A DNA stretch of 64,000 nucleotides from Geosiphon pyriformis (Eukaryota > Glomeromycota > Glomeromycetes > Archaeosporales > Geosiphonaceae): the NCBI GenBank assembly GCA_016748015.1, contig JAAOMT010000664.1:552786-616785 (forward strand), in the 5' to 3' direction. How positions within the stretch are numbered: position 1 is the first letter of the stretch; every line of letters begins with the position of its first letter. The notes under the pieces were generated by a model. The model saw only the letters and a list, made by a program, of their open reading frames with translations, searched no databases and was not told the origin of the DNA. Below, piece by piece: positions 12,461 through 23,689 of this stretch. The translations under genes and the position numbers were made by a program.

Positions 12461-13369
12461 TATTAATTAGCATGAAATTACCCTTATAATTTCTATAATT
12501 AATTAGTATATTAATATCATTTCAAATTATCATTTATTATTTAATCAATTATCACATATCACGATTCAATTAAAATAATCTAATTAATATAACAGAAAGT
12601 AGGATGATCAAATTACACAATACTCTGAACTTTGTAACATTCTAAAATTCGCCGAAATTATGAATAGTTCACCCAAATTAATCAATAGTTCAGTAAAATA
12701 ACTTGTAGTTCATTAAAATGTATTTTTAGTTTGCCGAAATTTGAGCAAAGAGAAAAAGTGTAAGTTCATAGACTAGTACTACAACAAGTTGTATAAAAGA
12801 AGAGCTTTTTTCTTCAAGAAAATGTATCTTACTTTAGATTTATTACTTAGAACCATTTCTATACACACAAGAAGAAATAAAATATCAAATAATTCGAAAA
12901 ACCAAATTCTTTAATTATTGCACTTGGAAAATCTCAAAAACCCCACTACCAATTTCAGTAAACTGTTAGTAACTCCAGGTCTGGATAGAAAACGTTTCCT
13001 TTGATAAAATTCTATTTCTTTTACATTTCTTTTATTTTTATTTTTTTTTCTTATTATAATCATTAGGATAGCCTACAGACAAAATTCTTGTAGAAGAGTT
13101 GACTTTCACAGCAAAGTAACTACACATTTTTAGTGAGCTTCTAGATGAGCAATTTCTGGGAAAAAGTTGACATTTACTACAACATAACTACATAAAATAA
13201 CTGGCAAGAAATTGGTTATTCCACTTATAAGCCCAATAGTTCAAATTATAGGAGATAATTTGAAGATAAATTTAGTTATTGAAAATTCAACTACTTCTAG
13301 AAAACATAAATTTGCAACCAACAGACAGTTACAACATTTAAGAAAAGAGACCAAAAACCTCCAGTAACA
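12440..13369 (+). repeat. 3' LTR of element B
   Basis: 930 bp, TGTTACCAG to CCAGTAACA, matching 3538-4508. It is preceded by a purine-rich tract (CTTGAAGAGGAGATTA), a plausible polypurine primer. The base after it resumes element A in the middle of dUTPase motif 1. Confidence 0.93.
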
Positions 13370-13760
13370 ATGTACATAATACTGATGCTAAGTTTGATCT
13401 GAGATATCTAGGAAAGAACGCCATCAAATTAGAACCACACTCGCACATATACATTGATCTCAAAATAGCATTAGAAATCCCAGCAACAACAATGATTCAA
13501 CTAGCATCTAGGAGTAGTTTAGCAAAAAAAGGAATTAACATTGGAGGAGGAATAATTAATACAAGATATGTAGAAAATATCATTGCAATACTACAAAACA
13601 ATTTAGAAAAAATCTATGTCATAGAGCCAAACAAAAAGATAGCACAGACAATATTCTTGCCTCTGGTAAAAATAGCTTAATTAGTATCAGTGGAAAACAG
13701 AAAAGAGTTAGAGATTACAGCTAGAGAAATACAAGAATTTGGATCAACAGATAGAATAAA
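13370..13760 (+). pseudogene. dUTPase of element A, main part
   Basis: Motif 1 is decayed (NTDAKFDLRYLGKN). Motif 2 is well kept (LASRSSLAKKGINI). Motif 3 reads GGIINTRYVENI, so the catalytic Asp is Asn (GAT to AAT). Motif 4 is EPNKKIAQTIFLPL and motif 5 REIQEFGSTDRI. A TAA at 13678 splits motifs 4 and 5. By known dUTPase chemistry the Asp-to-Asn change should abolish activity. Confidence 0.88.
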
Positions 13761-15570
13761 TATACTAGTTAATATGGCAAAGGAAAAATTTATTGGCAAG
13801 AGAAAAACTATCTTTACTCATCAACCAATTTTCATTCTACCATATGACCAGTACATGGTAGTCATAGAAAGGAAAGTAAAAAATCAGGTCCAAATTTTTG
13901 AGACAGAAGCAACACTTTGCGAATTAGGAGAAACTGGTTTAGTCAACTTATACATATCAGCAAAGAACCACAGTTACATCAAAATCTCCATTTACAACAA
14001 CACAGAAGATATCATTGAGATACTGGCAGGAACCACCATCAGATACTTGACCACAGAAATTAAAAACCAACTTCTAGACACCATTCCAGACTTTCCACAA
14101 CTGTGCAAATATGTAGACATTATATTACAAACAATATACAGACAAGAAAAATGTTATCTGCTTCAACCAGAACAGTTGGAACAGATAAACATGGAAAACT
14201 TGGACCCACTTCAACATATGCAGCTCAAAATATTGTTCAACAACTTTAATGACATCTTTGCCAGCAAAAATGAATTTGGTAGAATTAACATTATTTAACA
14301 CCAAATCAAAACTGAAGATGCAATGTCAATCAAACAAAAAGCATACAGAGTGTTATCAGCTAGCCATAAGATCATTCATCAGGAAATCAATCAGATGCTT
14401 GACAATAGGCTAATTCAGCCATCAATGAATCCATGGTCATTACCAGTAGTACTAGTCCATAAGAAGAATGAGAAAATCCACTTTTGTGTAGATTACCAGA
14501 AACTGAATGGAATAACAAAAAGAAACAGCTACCCAACTCCAAAGATCCAAGAACTTTTTGATGTTTTTGGAGAAAAGAAATGGTTTTCAACATTAGACTT
14601 AAACAGTGATTACTGACAAGTAGCCATGAAACCAGAAAACAAAAAGAAAACGGCTTTCACAACTCAAGAAGGAAACTTTGAATTTGAAGTAATACTATTT
14701 GGCTTGATGAATGCTTCAGCCACTTTCCAGTGACTTATGGAAATTGTTTATACTGGGCTACTATGGAAATCAGTAATCGTATACTTAGATAACACCAATG
14801 TGTTTTCAAAAATATTTAATGATCATCTGCATTATCTCTAACAAGTGTTTGAAAGATTAAGAAGAGCCAGACTAAAGCTAAATGTGACCAAATGTTTCTT
14901 TGAAAAAACTGAACTTAAGTTTTTGGAGCATGTTGTGAACAAAGATGGAATCAAAACAGATCCAGACAAGATTAAGATTGTCAAAAACTTTCCAGTACCA
15001 AATAATCTCACAGAATTGAGAGCATTCTTGGGATTTGCTAGATACTACTACTATTTCATCAAAGACTTTTCCAAAATAGCTCAACCACTATACTAACTTC
15101 AAACAAAGAATACCAAATATAAATGGACAGAAATCCAGCAAGAAGCTTTTAATATATTAAGAAGAAAGCTTATTCAAGTCCCAATATTGATCTATTCGAA
15201 TTATAGCAAGCCATTCATAATTACAACTGATGTATCTGGTCAAGCATTGGGAACAGTATTATCTTAAAAAGAACCCAATGGACAAGAACACTTAGTAGCT
15301 TATATCAGTAGAAGCTTAAATCCAGCTGAAAAAAACTATGAAACTCCAGCACTGGAACACTTAGCCATCTATTGGACTGTTATTAAGTGGAAAGAATACT
15401 TGAGTCAAAAGTTTGAGGTGTACACTAATCACAAGGAATTGATTTCAATTCAGAAGCAAGAATTTAGAGACAACTGCCATGCTAGATGGAAAATAGAACT
15501 CTTACTATTCAATTATACAGTACATTATAAAAAAGGAAAAGACAATGGAAATGCTGATGGTTTGTTGTGA
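13761..15570 (+). pseudogene. Pre-RT segment, RT and RNase H of element A
   Basis: The pre-RT segment is open to 14298 (YDQYMVVIERKVKNQ, then IPDFPQLCKYVDI). RT reads SHKIIHQEINQMLDNRLIQ, KIHFCVDYQKLN and WFSTLDLNSDY, with a TGA at 14614 (TGG to TGA). The catalytic box at 14782-14793 is YLDN, with the second Asp replaced. The thumb reads TKCFFEKTELKFLEHVVNKD. RNase H follows (FIITTDVSGQALGTVLS) after a TAA at 15094. It ends with HYKKGKDNGNADGLL and a stop where the family has W or R. Confidence 0.9.
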
Positions 15571-15789
15571 ATGAGACAAATCTAAAAACATTTCAACCCA
15601 AAAATATAACAAAAGATGAATATACAAAAATACCAACAACTACAACATTATATAAATACCCAATTGTTCAAGGAGAAATTATCTCAAAAGGAACAAAGAA
15701 ACATAAAACAACAATCAAAATATTTTATCAACCATCAAAATATATTTTACCGGAAAAACAGAAGAAATCCAGATCAACCAACCAGAGTA

Positions 15790-16378
15790 ATCACAGAACC
15801 AGAAAAAAAACAATATTATTCAACATGCACTCAGATCCAACAGCAGAACATTTTCATAAAGAAGCAACTATGGAAAGAACCAGAAAAAAATACTATTGGC
15901 CATTAATATATCCAAACATCATACAATATGTTCAAAATTGTGATGCTTGTCAGAAAAAAGAAGGAACAAGACCCAGTGAACTATTAAAACCAATTAAAGT
16001 AAGACAACTATTTGATCATATTAGGATTGACTTAGTCAGACCATTAACAATTACCAGTAGAGACAACAGATATATTGCAGTAGCTATGGACTATCTTACC
16101 AAATGGCCAGAAGCAAAAGCCATTCAAAGAGCAGATGCAGAATTCATTGCCAAATTTGTTCATCAAGATTTGATTTGTTAACATGAATGTCCAAAAGAAC
16201 TACTATCAGATTAAAGAACTCATTTTGTTAACAGAATATTGACAGAATTAAGTCAAAGATTTGGAATAAAAAGACCATTATTATCACTATACCATCCACA
16301 AACAAATGGGCTAGTCAAAAGATTTAATAAAACATTGTGTGAAGCCATTGCCAAAATCAGCCAAGAAAACCAGAACAA
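15790..16378 (+). pseudogene. Integrase of element A, N-terminal and core part
   Basis: The zinc domain reads LFNMHSDPTAEHFHKEATME and QNCDACQKKEGTRPSE. The core begins IRIDLVRPLTIT (first Asp) and runs to TNGLVKRFNKTLCEAI, where the catalytic Glu has become Lys (GAA to AAA). Stops at 16180 and 16213 lie in the core. It is cut after NQN by element C and continues at 26445. Confidence 0.88.
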
Positions 16379-17234
16379 TGTTACTCATAAAAAGAAAACA
16401 GATATAGAAAAATAGTAGACCAATAAAAGAGTAGTAGTTAGCACATGAGCACATTGCTCAGCAATATAAAGCAATGTCAGAAATTATGGCATATTGCTCA
16501 GCAATATGGAGCAATGTCAGAAAATATGGCACATTGTTCAGCAATGTGAGCATTGCTTGAGAATGTGAGTGATCTTGTAGAACCCAAATTATGTATATAT
16601 AGTGGTAGCATTAGAAGTAGAAAAGACAGACCTTCCAGTTTAGAGTTCATCTAAGCAACTTTCCAAATTGACAAATATCAATAAATAATTATTCACTATT
16701 TCAATCCACTCTTCACTATTAACATTTTATGTTGATAGTAATTGATACTTAACCACACTGGAACAATAGCTCTTGATCATGGCTATTGATGAGATACTAA
16801 CTTGCAATTGCTTTTGTTCATTTTTTTTATTATCTTTTATTTTTTTTATTTTCTTTTTGTTATTTTTTTTGGAGTTACTAATTGATTGAAGATTAAGTGC
16901 TAAGATATTGACATCAAAAATAGCCTAGTAAAAGACCCAGAAATAAGAGTAGAAAAAGAACATATATATATTAACAGATAGCCTACCAGAAAGGCATCTC
17001 TGCCAGATTACCGGCCACTATGCTGAGAAAAAAATTTGACAGAATTGCAATTCTGGGAGGCTACAGAAAAGACAATAATTGAATCTCTGTTCATTATACA
17101 AAAGACTCAATGCTAAAACCTTCAGATACAACCAATGTACCAGTATTATCAGTATTACCAGTATTATCAAGACATTGAGCACCAAGTTATGGATTTGTTA
17201 TTTGATTTGAGACTTCAAATAATCATCTGTAACA
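16379..17234 (+). repeat. 5' LTR of element C with 40-bp U3 repeats
   Basis: 856 bp, from TGTTACTCAT to CATCTGTAACA. The U3 part has a tandem repeat of exactly 40 bp (starts 16451, 16491, 16531), each unit centred on the palindrome ATTGCTCAGCAAT or a close variant. A TATATATA box lies at 16594-16601, with related boxes in the A and H LTRs. The downstream half, from about 16680, resembles the A, F and H LTRs. Confidence 0.92.
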
Positions 17235-17236
17235 TT

Positions 17237-17253
17237 TGGTGCTCCTTGTAAGG
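17237..17253 (+). promoter_or_regulatory. Primer-binding site of element C
   Basis: TGGTGCTCCTTGTAAGG starts two bases after the LTR end. H has a decayed form at 56507 (TGGTACTTCCTGTGAGG). The predicted primer tRNA would end in GAGCACCA. Confidence 0.6.
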
Positions 17254-17296
17254 TATAATTCTACAAAGAACCAGCACCAACAGCAATCATCCAAAA

Positions 17297-19050
17297 GTGG
17301 CAGAATTAGAAAACATAGGAGCAAATCATTTAGGATTCGCCAAATTCTTGTTCCAACAGTACAGCCAACAATTAGGATTAAACAATAATCACTTTTCAGC
17401 AGAATCAGCCTTTAACTTTTATGTTAACAATAAAATTACAGACTGCTTAGAAGGAATAGTTAACATTGAATCCGCAAGAGAAAATTTTTATACAGAATTT
17501 TTTTAACATACCAGCTTACCAAGAAACTATAGTTTTGCACCAATTATCAGGAAAATCAATTAAATTATTGAAAGATATACACAACAACAATTCCTTATCA
17601 CTTATGCAGACAAAAGCAAAAAAAGACTGCAAATACCAGCAGTGACACTAAAACAAATACAACCATCTACTTGGAAGAAAACCAGAGTTGAATTACCAAC
17701 AAACTCATCATATCACTATACATCCAGAAGCACTATCAACATCTTATCAACAGGCATGTCCACATCACATATGACATCAACATTTGGACAACTACCATTT
17801 CAAAGTAAACAGAAGAAAGCAGAATTACTAGAAACCTATGGCAATTATTTCAAAGGATTTAAATCACGATTGCCAATGCCATCAGAATTCCGATCACTGC
17901 CACCTTAACCAGATTTTGGAAACGCAAGTCCCTGAGAGATAACAGAATCAGAAGAGGAAGAAGAAAAAGAATCTGAAGATCAAAAATTTACTTACCAGAA
18001 CCCAATTACTGAAAACCTGGAAATTGAAACTTCAAATTTTTAAACACAGCACAATCAGGACAATTGAAACCCCAAAACAATTAATCAGCAAAACTTACTT
18101 TCAGTAATTGTCATTGATCAACCATCAATTGAACTGATTATTGAACTAATTCAACAGCAGCCACTTCAACTGCCTCAACAATCACAACAGCTGCTTTAAC
18201 TACTGCAACAACAATTCTAACAACCACTACAACAACAAATTGTAGCACCAATGGCATATGCTCCTATCACCAAACTTGAAAAATTCACTGGCTAAGAAGA
18301 TAACACCCAAGTGTGGCTAAATGATGTGGAAAAAGCCATCACAGCCAATGGATGGAATAACACCAAAGCCATGCAGGCCATTTCCTACTTTCTCCAGGAT
18401 ACCGCTAATTCATGGTATCAAAGCTTGGCTAATAAATTCCAGGATTTCAATGCATTTAAGCTTGTATTCTTATAATACTTCAACAATAATAATAGTATTA
18501 ATCAGCTAGCAAACACTTTCACCACCATCAAGCAAGGAGAAAATAAAGCAGTCACTACTTACCTAGAATGCTTCCATAGGAATCTGCGCCAAATTCAAGC
18601 AATCCAGGCTGACTATTTTACAGTGCCACAAATTTTAAACCAATTTATCAGAGGCCTGCACAGTAGTATTCTCCAATGCATGTATCCAATATATCTCACA
18701 AACCTTCAAGCTGCAATTACAAATGCCAGAGATTTTGAAGCTACTGAATTAGAAGCCAACCACGCCCAAACAGTAAATCTAATAATGAATAGATCATCTG
18801 ACTTGGATTCCAAATTAAAGCAGTTCAGCAAATCAATAAATCAGAAATTAGAGGGATACTTAGCTGACAATTGTGCAATTTATCAACCACCACAATGACA
18901 CAATAATTCAGGAAACATGAATCATTTTCAGAATCAATTATGTTCAATATTGACAACTAATTAACAGTGGCAGCAGGAAACGTATGCTTGCCACTATTGT
19001 GATAGACAAAGACATTTACAATTTGAATGCCATAAACAGCTAAATGAACA
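17297..19050 (+). pseudogene. gag polyprotein of element C
   Basis: The open frame begins at a GTG in AAAAGTGGCAGAATTAG, with no ATG between the LTR and this point; F and H also have GTG here. It reads LGFAKFLFQQYSQQLGLN to a stop at 17504, then TYGNYFKGFKSRLPMPSEF. The capsid part (18290-18900) has EKAITANGWNNTKAMQA, NNNSINQLAN and ARDFEATELEANHAQTVN. The CCHC knuckle at 18989-19030 is CHYCDRQRHLQFEC, with all four ligands but GH changed to RH. Broken by about ten stops. Confidence 0.88.
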
Positions 19051-19499
19051 AAAATCAGGCAATCAGTATTGAAACTCTGATCGCTGACTACAAACTCAGA
19101 ATTACATCAGTAATCAATCACCAGAACTGTATCAACCAAATTATTTATCTATGACACAACAGTCAATCTATCAACTACCAATTTATTAGCCAATAATACT
19201 TGTCATCTATCAATCACAGCTCCAATCTATTTATCAGCCACAGTCTCAGGTAATTTATCAGCCCCAACAAATTCAAACACCACCACAGAACTTACCTCAA
19301 AATGGAATCTAAAGGTCGAAATTGACCCAACAAAATTGAAGATTGTTGATGGTAGTTTACCAACCAATCTCCAGTTCTTCCATCCAACCAGCAGGATCTC
19401 AACAATGAAATTCGGACACCAGATACACCCAAAACCCGAATTCCTAGAACTATTTAAGTCTTTTGGTAACTCCAGAAGATATTCCATCCAATCATCCAG

Positions 19500-20090
19500 A
19501 ACCCAACCAGAAACAGCTACTTACCAACAATATCCCATCAGCAACTATCTCCAACAACAAATCCTTAGCAGCTATTTTTCCTTTCAAACTCGAGGAAACC
19601 ACACCAGTCTCATTATTTAATGGAGCTGCTCTTAACACCAAACCAATTACTGCCATGTATACTGATGCGAAAGTTGATGGTCATGCCATCAAACTGATTT
19701 TAGATAGTAGATCAGCTAGCAGCATCATTATCAAGCAACTCATGGATCAATTAAGTTGCCAAGTTAACTACACTACCAGCACCAGAATTATTACAGCCAA
19801 TGGAGCAATCAAAACCTCTATTGGTGAAATTAATGACTTCTCTTTTGAAATCAATGGCATTATCATTTTCATCAAAGTCTTAGTAATGGAAGCAACCCAA
19901 TACCAAGCATTAATAGGAAATGACTCGTTATCTAAAACCAACGTCATATTAGACTGGACAATGCAAAAGCTCCAACTTAGTCAAAACGGTCAACACACAT
20001 GTGTACCAGTCACATGTGGCCATTTCAAGACCACTAACTCAACAACACCACTTATTGAATTCGAGGAAAAAGAGAAGAAACCTATATGAA
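19500..20090 (+). pseudogene. retropepsin-like protease of element C
   Basis: Open from 19463 to 20089, which makes it the longest uninterrupted protease frame here. The active site reads IKLILDSRSASSIII, so Gly of DSG is Arg (GGA to AGA). The C-terminal block is QYQALIGNDSLSKTN, where Trp is Ser. The lead-in SLAAIFPFKLEE and NTKPITAMYTDAKV are shared with H and A. Probably inactive because the DSG glycine is required. Confidence 0.82.
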
Positions 20091-20339
20091 AAGCTTACCA
20101 AGTTTCTTGGACTGACACAAAACACAACAAGCTGCCACCAGTACCTTCATGAGATGACAACAGAAAAGGAAAGCAGAGAGAAAAACCTACCTGGAAAGCT
20201 AACCAAGCCTGAGAAACTGACCATGATTCCGAAGAACTGACAACTTGGGAATAGGATGTGAGAGAGAAAAGGAAAGGAAAAACAAAGAAAGAAGAGCCAC
20301 TACCAACTACCATTTACATTTCTTACACATATACATTAC

Positions 20340-21225
20340 TATAACAATCAAGCTATTGTTGACCAAAGCTGATATGCATCAATTACAGCAAGAAATTGTT
20401 ATCAATAGGTGCATGCTATGGCAATAATGAAGAATACTAAATGGCAACCAAATTCTACTGCTGCGCATGCATCATAGAATGCTTTGAATAACCAAAACAG
20501 CAAGAAAAATGGGATAATAAACCTTGCCTAGCTTGTGAAGAAACCTTACTTGATGAAGGAATGTGGAATGACATTCTTAGTTGAGAAGAAATGTGCAATG
20601 CTTTGTATCAGTACATAATCCTCATCAGCGACTGGGTTAGGAAAGGGACACCAATAGAAGCCGCCTGGAGAAGAGCCGTACAACAATTAAACAGTTGTCC
20701 ACATGATGATAATGAGATATGGAGAATGGCAATTACCAAAATAGAAGAAGCATCATCTGAAAAAATCAAAAAAATCAAGGACAACCCTCCAAAGCCCATA
20801 GAACTTGACTGGAACCCAGAACCAGTTATAAATTTCTTGGACCCAGAACAATTCTACAAACACTATCAAGAACTAGCACCTACAAAAAAAGAGCAGAAAC
20901 AATGTTTGGAAGAAATCAACATTTGACTATGTGACCACTGTTTGATTCTATGTGATTTTCAATATTGTAATGAGTGTGACCTCATTTACAATCCGCCACC
21001 ATGCATGATTTACACAATTCCAGAAGAAGATGAACCAATCAGCCACTGTGCATTGGAATCAGAATCAACTTTCAACCCCAATTCAAACTCCAACAATGAC
21101 GATGACAAAAACAATGGTTCCAGTTCTGCTCAATATGTCAACAAAAATATCAACAATTCAGACTCTGATTCAAACCCCGAAATATACATTGTACTTTCTG
21201 ATCTCTCCAAGGAGCAGGAACTCAA
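20340..21225 (+). pseudogene. Cysteine-rich module of unknown function, element C
   Basis: The first cluster is eroded (YCNSRN-LSIGACYGNN, then YCCACI and CLACEETL). The middle part is open from 20591 (YQYIILISDWVRKGTPIEAAWRRAVQQLNSCPHDDN), then LDWNPEPVINFLDPEQF. The second cluster, LCDHCLILCDFQYCNECDL, is well kept. An acidic Asn/Ser-rich linker leads to LSDLSKEQELK before dUTPase. Aligns along its length with A and H. Confidence 0.7.
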
Positions 21226-21234
21226 GTAGTATAG

Positions 21235-21700
21235 TGACAATAATGAAGGTATTATGCCAGAACATACACATGATACTGATACAAGGTTTGATCTAAGATA
21301 TCTGGGAAAAGATCCTATCAAATTGGAACCACATTTGCGCACATATATTGATCTTAAGATAGCACTAGAAATTTCAGCAACAACAATGATTCAGTTAGCA
21401 TCTAGGAGTAGTCTAGCGAAAAAGATAATCAACATCAAAGGAGGAATAATAAATGCAGGATACATAGAAAATATCATTGCTATGCTACAAAATAATTCAA
21501 AAAAAGCATATATCATAGATCCAAATGAAAAAATAGCACAAACAATATTCCTACCTTTGGTAAAAATAGTTCAGTTAGTGTTAGTAAGAAACAAGGAAAA
21601 ATTAAGGATTACTGCTAGAGGAATACAAGGATTCGGATCTATGGATAGAATAGATGTATCTGTTAATATGGCAGAGAAAGAGGTTATTAACAAAAGAGAA
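21235..21700 (+). pseudogene. dUTPase of element C
   Basis: Part of an uninterrupted frame at 21254-22024 that also holds the pre-RT segment. Motif 1 is damaged (HDTDTRFDLRYLGKD, with AG to TR). Motif 2 is present (ASRSSLAKKIINI). Motif 3 is GGIINAGYIENI with Asn for the catalytic Asp. Motif 4 is DPNEKIAQTIFLPL and motif 5 RGIQGFGSMDRID. The fold-defining residues remain but the catalytic Asp is lost, so it is expected to be inactive. Confidence 0.9.
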
Positions 21701-23480
21701 ATTATCTCAACCTGTCAATTAATTTCCATTCCATTATATGACCAGTATATGTTAGCCATAAAAAGAGAAGTAAAGAATCAAGCTCAGTTATTTGAAGCAG
21801 AAGCCACCATTTGTGAATCAAAAGAAATTGGATTCACTAATCTCTACATATCAGTCAAAAGCCCCAAAAACATCAAAATTCCCATCTACAACACAATAGA
21901 AAGTGTCATTGAAATACTCAAGGGAACCATAATTGGATATTTAACCACCAAAGTTGAGGATCAACCACCAAACCATATTCCAGATTTTCCACAGCTTTGC
22001 AGATATGTGGACATTACATCATAAACTATCTATAGACAAAGTGAATGTTATCTGCTCCAACCAGAACAATTGGAACAAATAAACATGAAGAATCTAGACT
22101 CACTCCAACAGATACAACTAAGAATATTACTCAGCAAGTTTAATGACATCTTTGCTAGTGAAAATGAATTTGGCCACACCAATATTATCTAGCATCAGAT
22201 CAAGACTGGAAATACAATGCCAATTAAACAAAGAGCATACAGAGTACCACCAGCTAGCCATGAAATTATTCATCAAGAAATCAATTGGATGCTTGACAAC
22301 GGGCTAATTCAGTCATTAATGAGTTCATGGTTGTCACCAGTGGTACTAGTCCAGAAGAAAAATGGGAAAATCCACTTTTGTGTGGATTACCGGAAACTGA
22401 ATAAAGTAACCAAAGGAGATAGCTATCCAACTCCAAAGATCCAAGAACTATTCGACACTTTTGGAGAAAATAAATGGTTTTCAACATTAGACTTAGATAG
22501 TGGTTACTGACAAGTAGCCATGAACTCAGCCAACAAAGAAAAAACAGCATTTACCACAAAAGAAAAAAATTTTGAGTTTGAAGTCATACTATTTGGCTTG
22601 ATGAATGCTCCAGCAACATTCCAATGGCTCATAAAAATTATCTATACTGGATTACTGTAGAAATCAGTAGTTGTTTACTTAGACAACACAAACGTGTTCT
22701 CAAAAACATTTGATAATCATCTTCATCATCTCCAACAAGTATTTAAAAGACTCAGATGAGCAGGACTGAAACTAAATGCCAACAAATGCTTCTTTGAAAA
22801 AACAGAACTAAAATTCTTAGGACATGTTGTGAGCAAAAATGACATCAAAACAGATCCAGACAAGATTGAAGTTGTTAAAAACTTTCTAATACCAAATAAT
22901 CTCACAGAATTAAGAGCCTTCTTGGGATTCACAGAGTCCTATTGCCACTTTATCAAAGACTTTTCTAAATTGGCCCAGCCACTTTATCATTTACAAACCA
23001 AGAATGTAAAGTATAAATGGACAAAAGCTCAACAAAAAGCATTCAACACACTAAGAAGAAAGCTTATTCAAGCTCCAGTGTTGATGTATCCAGATTCCAC
23101 CAAACCATTTATTATTACTACTGATGCATCAGGTCAAGTGTTGGAAGCAGTATTATTGTAAAAAGAACCAGATGAAAGAGAACATCCAGTAGTTTATGTC
23201 AGTAAAAGCTTAAATTCAGCTGAAAAGAACTATGATACTCTAGCACTAGAACACTTAGCTATCTATTGAGCTGTTATCAAGTAAAAAAAATACTTGAATC
23301 AAAAGTTTGATGTATATACTGATCACAAAAGATTGACTTCAATCCAGAAACAAGAATTTGGAGACAATTGCCATATCAGATAGAAAATAGAACTTTTATC
23401 ATTTAATTATATAGTACATTACAAAAAGGGAAAAAAAAATGGAAATGCTGATGAATTGTCACAAATGAAACAAATCTAAA
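21701..23480 (+). pseudogene. Pre-RT segment, RT and RNase H of element C
   Basis: The pre-RT segment ends IPDFPQLCRYVDITS then TAA. RT reads SHEIIHQEINWMLDNGLIQ, KIHFCVDYRKLN and WFSTLDLDSGY, with TGA at 22508 (Trp codon). The catalytic box at 22676-22687 is YLDN. The thumb reads TELRAFLGFTESYCHFIKDF. RNase H has FIITTDASGQVLEAVLL and a stop at 23159 (a Gln position). The tail is HYKKGKKNGNADELSQMKQI. All stops are explicable as CAA/CAG or TGG mutations. Confidence 0.9.
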
Positions 23481-23689
23481 AACATTTTAACCCAAAAATA
23501 TAACAAAACATGAATACACAAAAATACCAATAACTCTAACATTATATAAATATCCAATTGTTCAAAAAGAAATTATCCCAAAAAGAACAAAAGAACATAA
23601 AACAACAATCAAAATATTTTATCAATTATCAAAATATACTGTACCAGAAGAACAGAAAGAATTCAGATCAACCAATCAGAGTAATTACA

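Larger units (their letters stand above)
3538..13369 (+). mobile_element. Ty3/gypsy-type element B, complete, nested in A
   Basis: A 9.8-kb element with two LTRs that begin TGTTACCAG and end GGTAACA or AGTAACA. The order inside is gag, protease, cysteine-rich module, dUTPase, pre-RT segment, RT, RNase H, integrase and a post-integrase ORF. Its proteins are clearly diverged from those of A, C and H (a separate family), yet the domain order is the same. It sits in the dUTPase of A and is flanked by ATGC/ATGT. Stops and small indels make every ORF discontinuous. Confidence 0.95.
13370..16378 (+). mobile_element. Element A, piece 2 of 3
   Basis: Collinear continuation of piece 1 after insertion B: rest of dUTPase, pre-RT segment, RT, RNase H and the first two thirds of integrase. 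It stops at 16378, where the LTR of element C begins, and resumes at 26445. Confidence 0.9.

Noticed and set aside
16451-16560. CRISPR or satellite array
   Set aside because: The 40-bp units lie in the U3 of an LTR and recur in the partner LTR.
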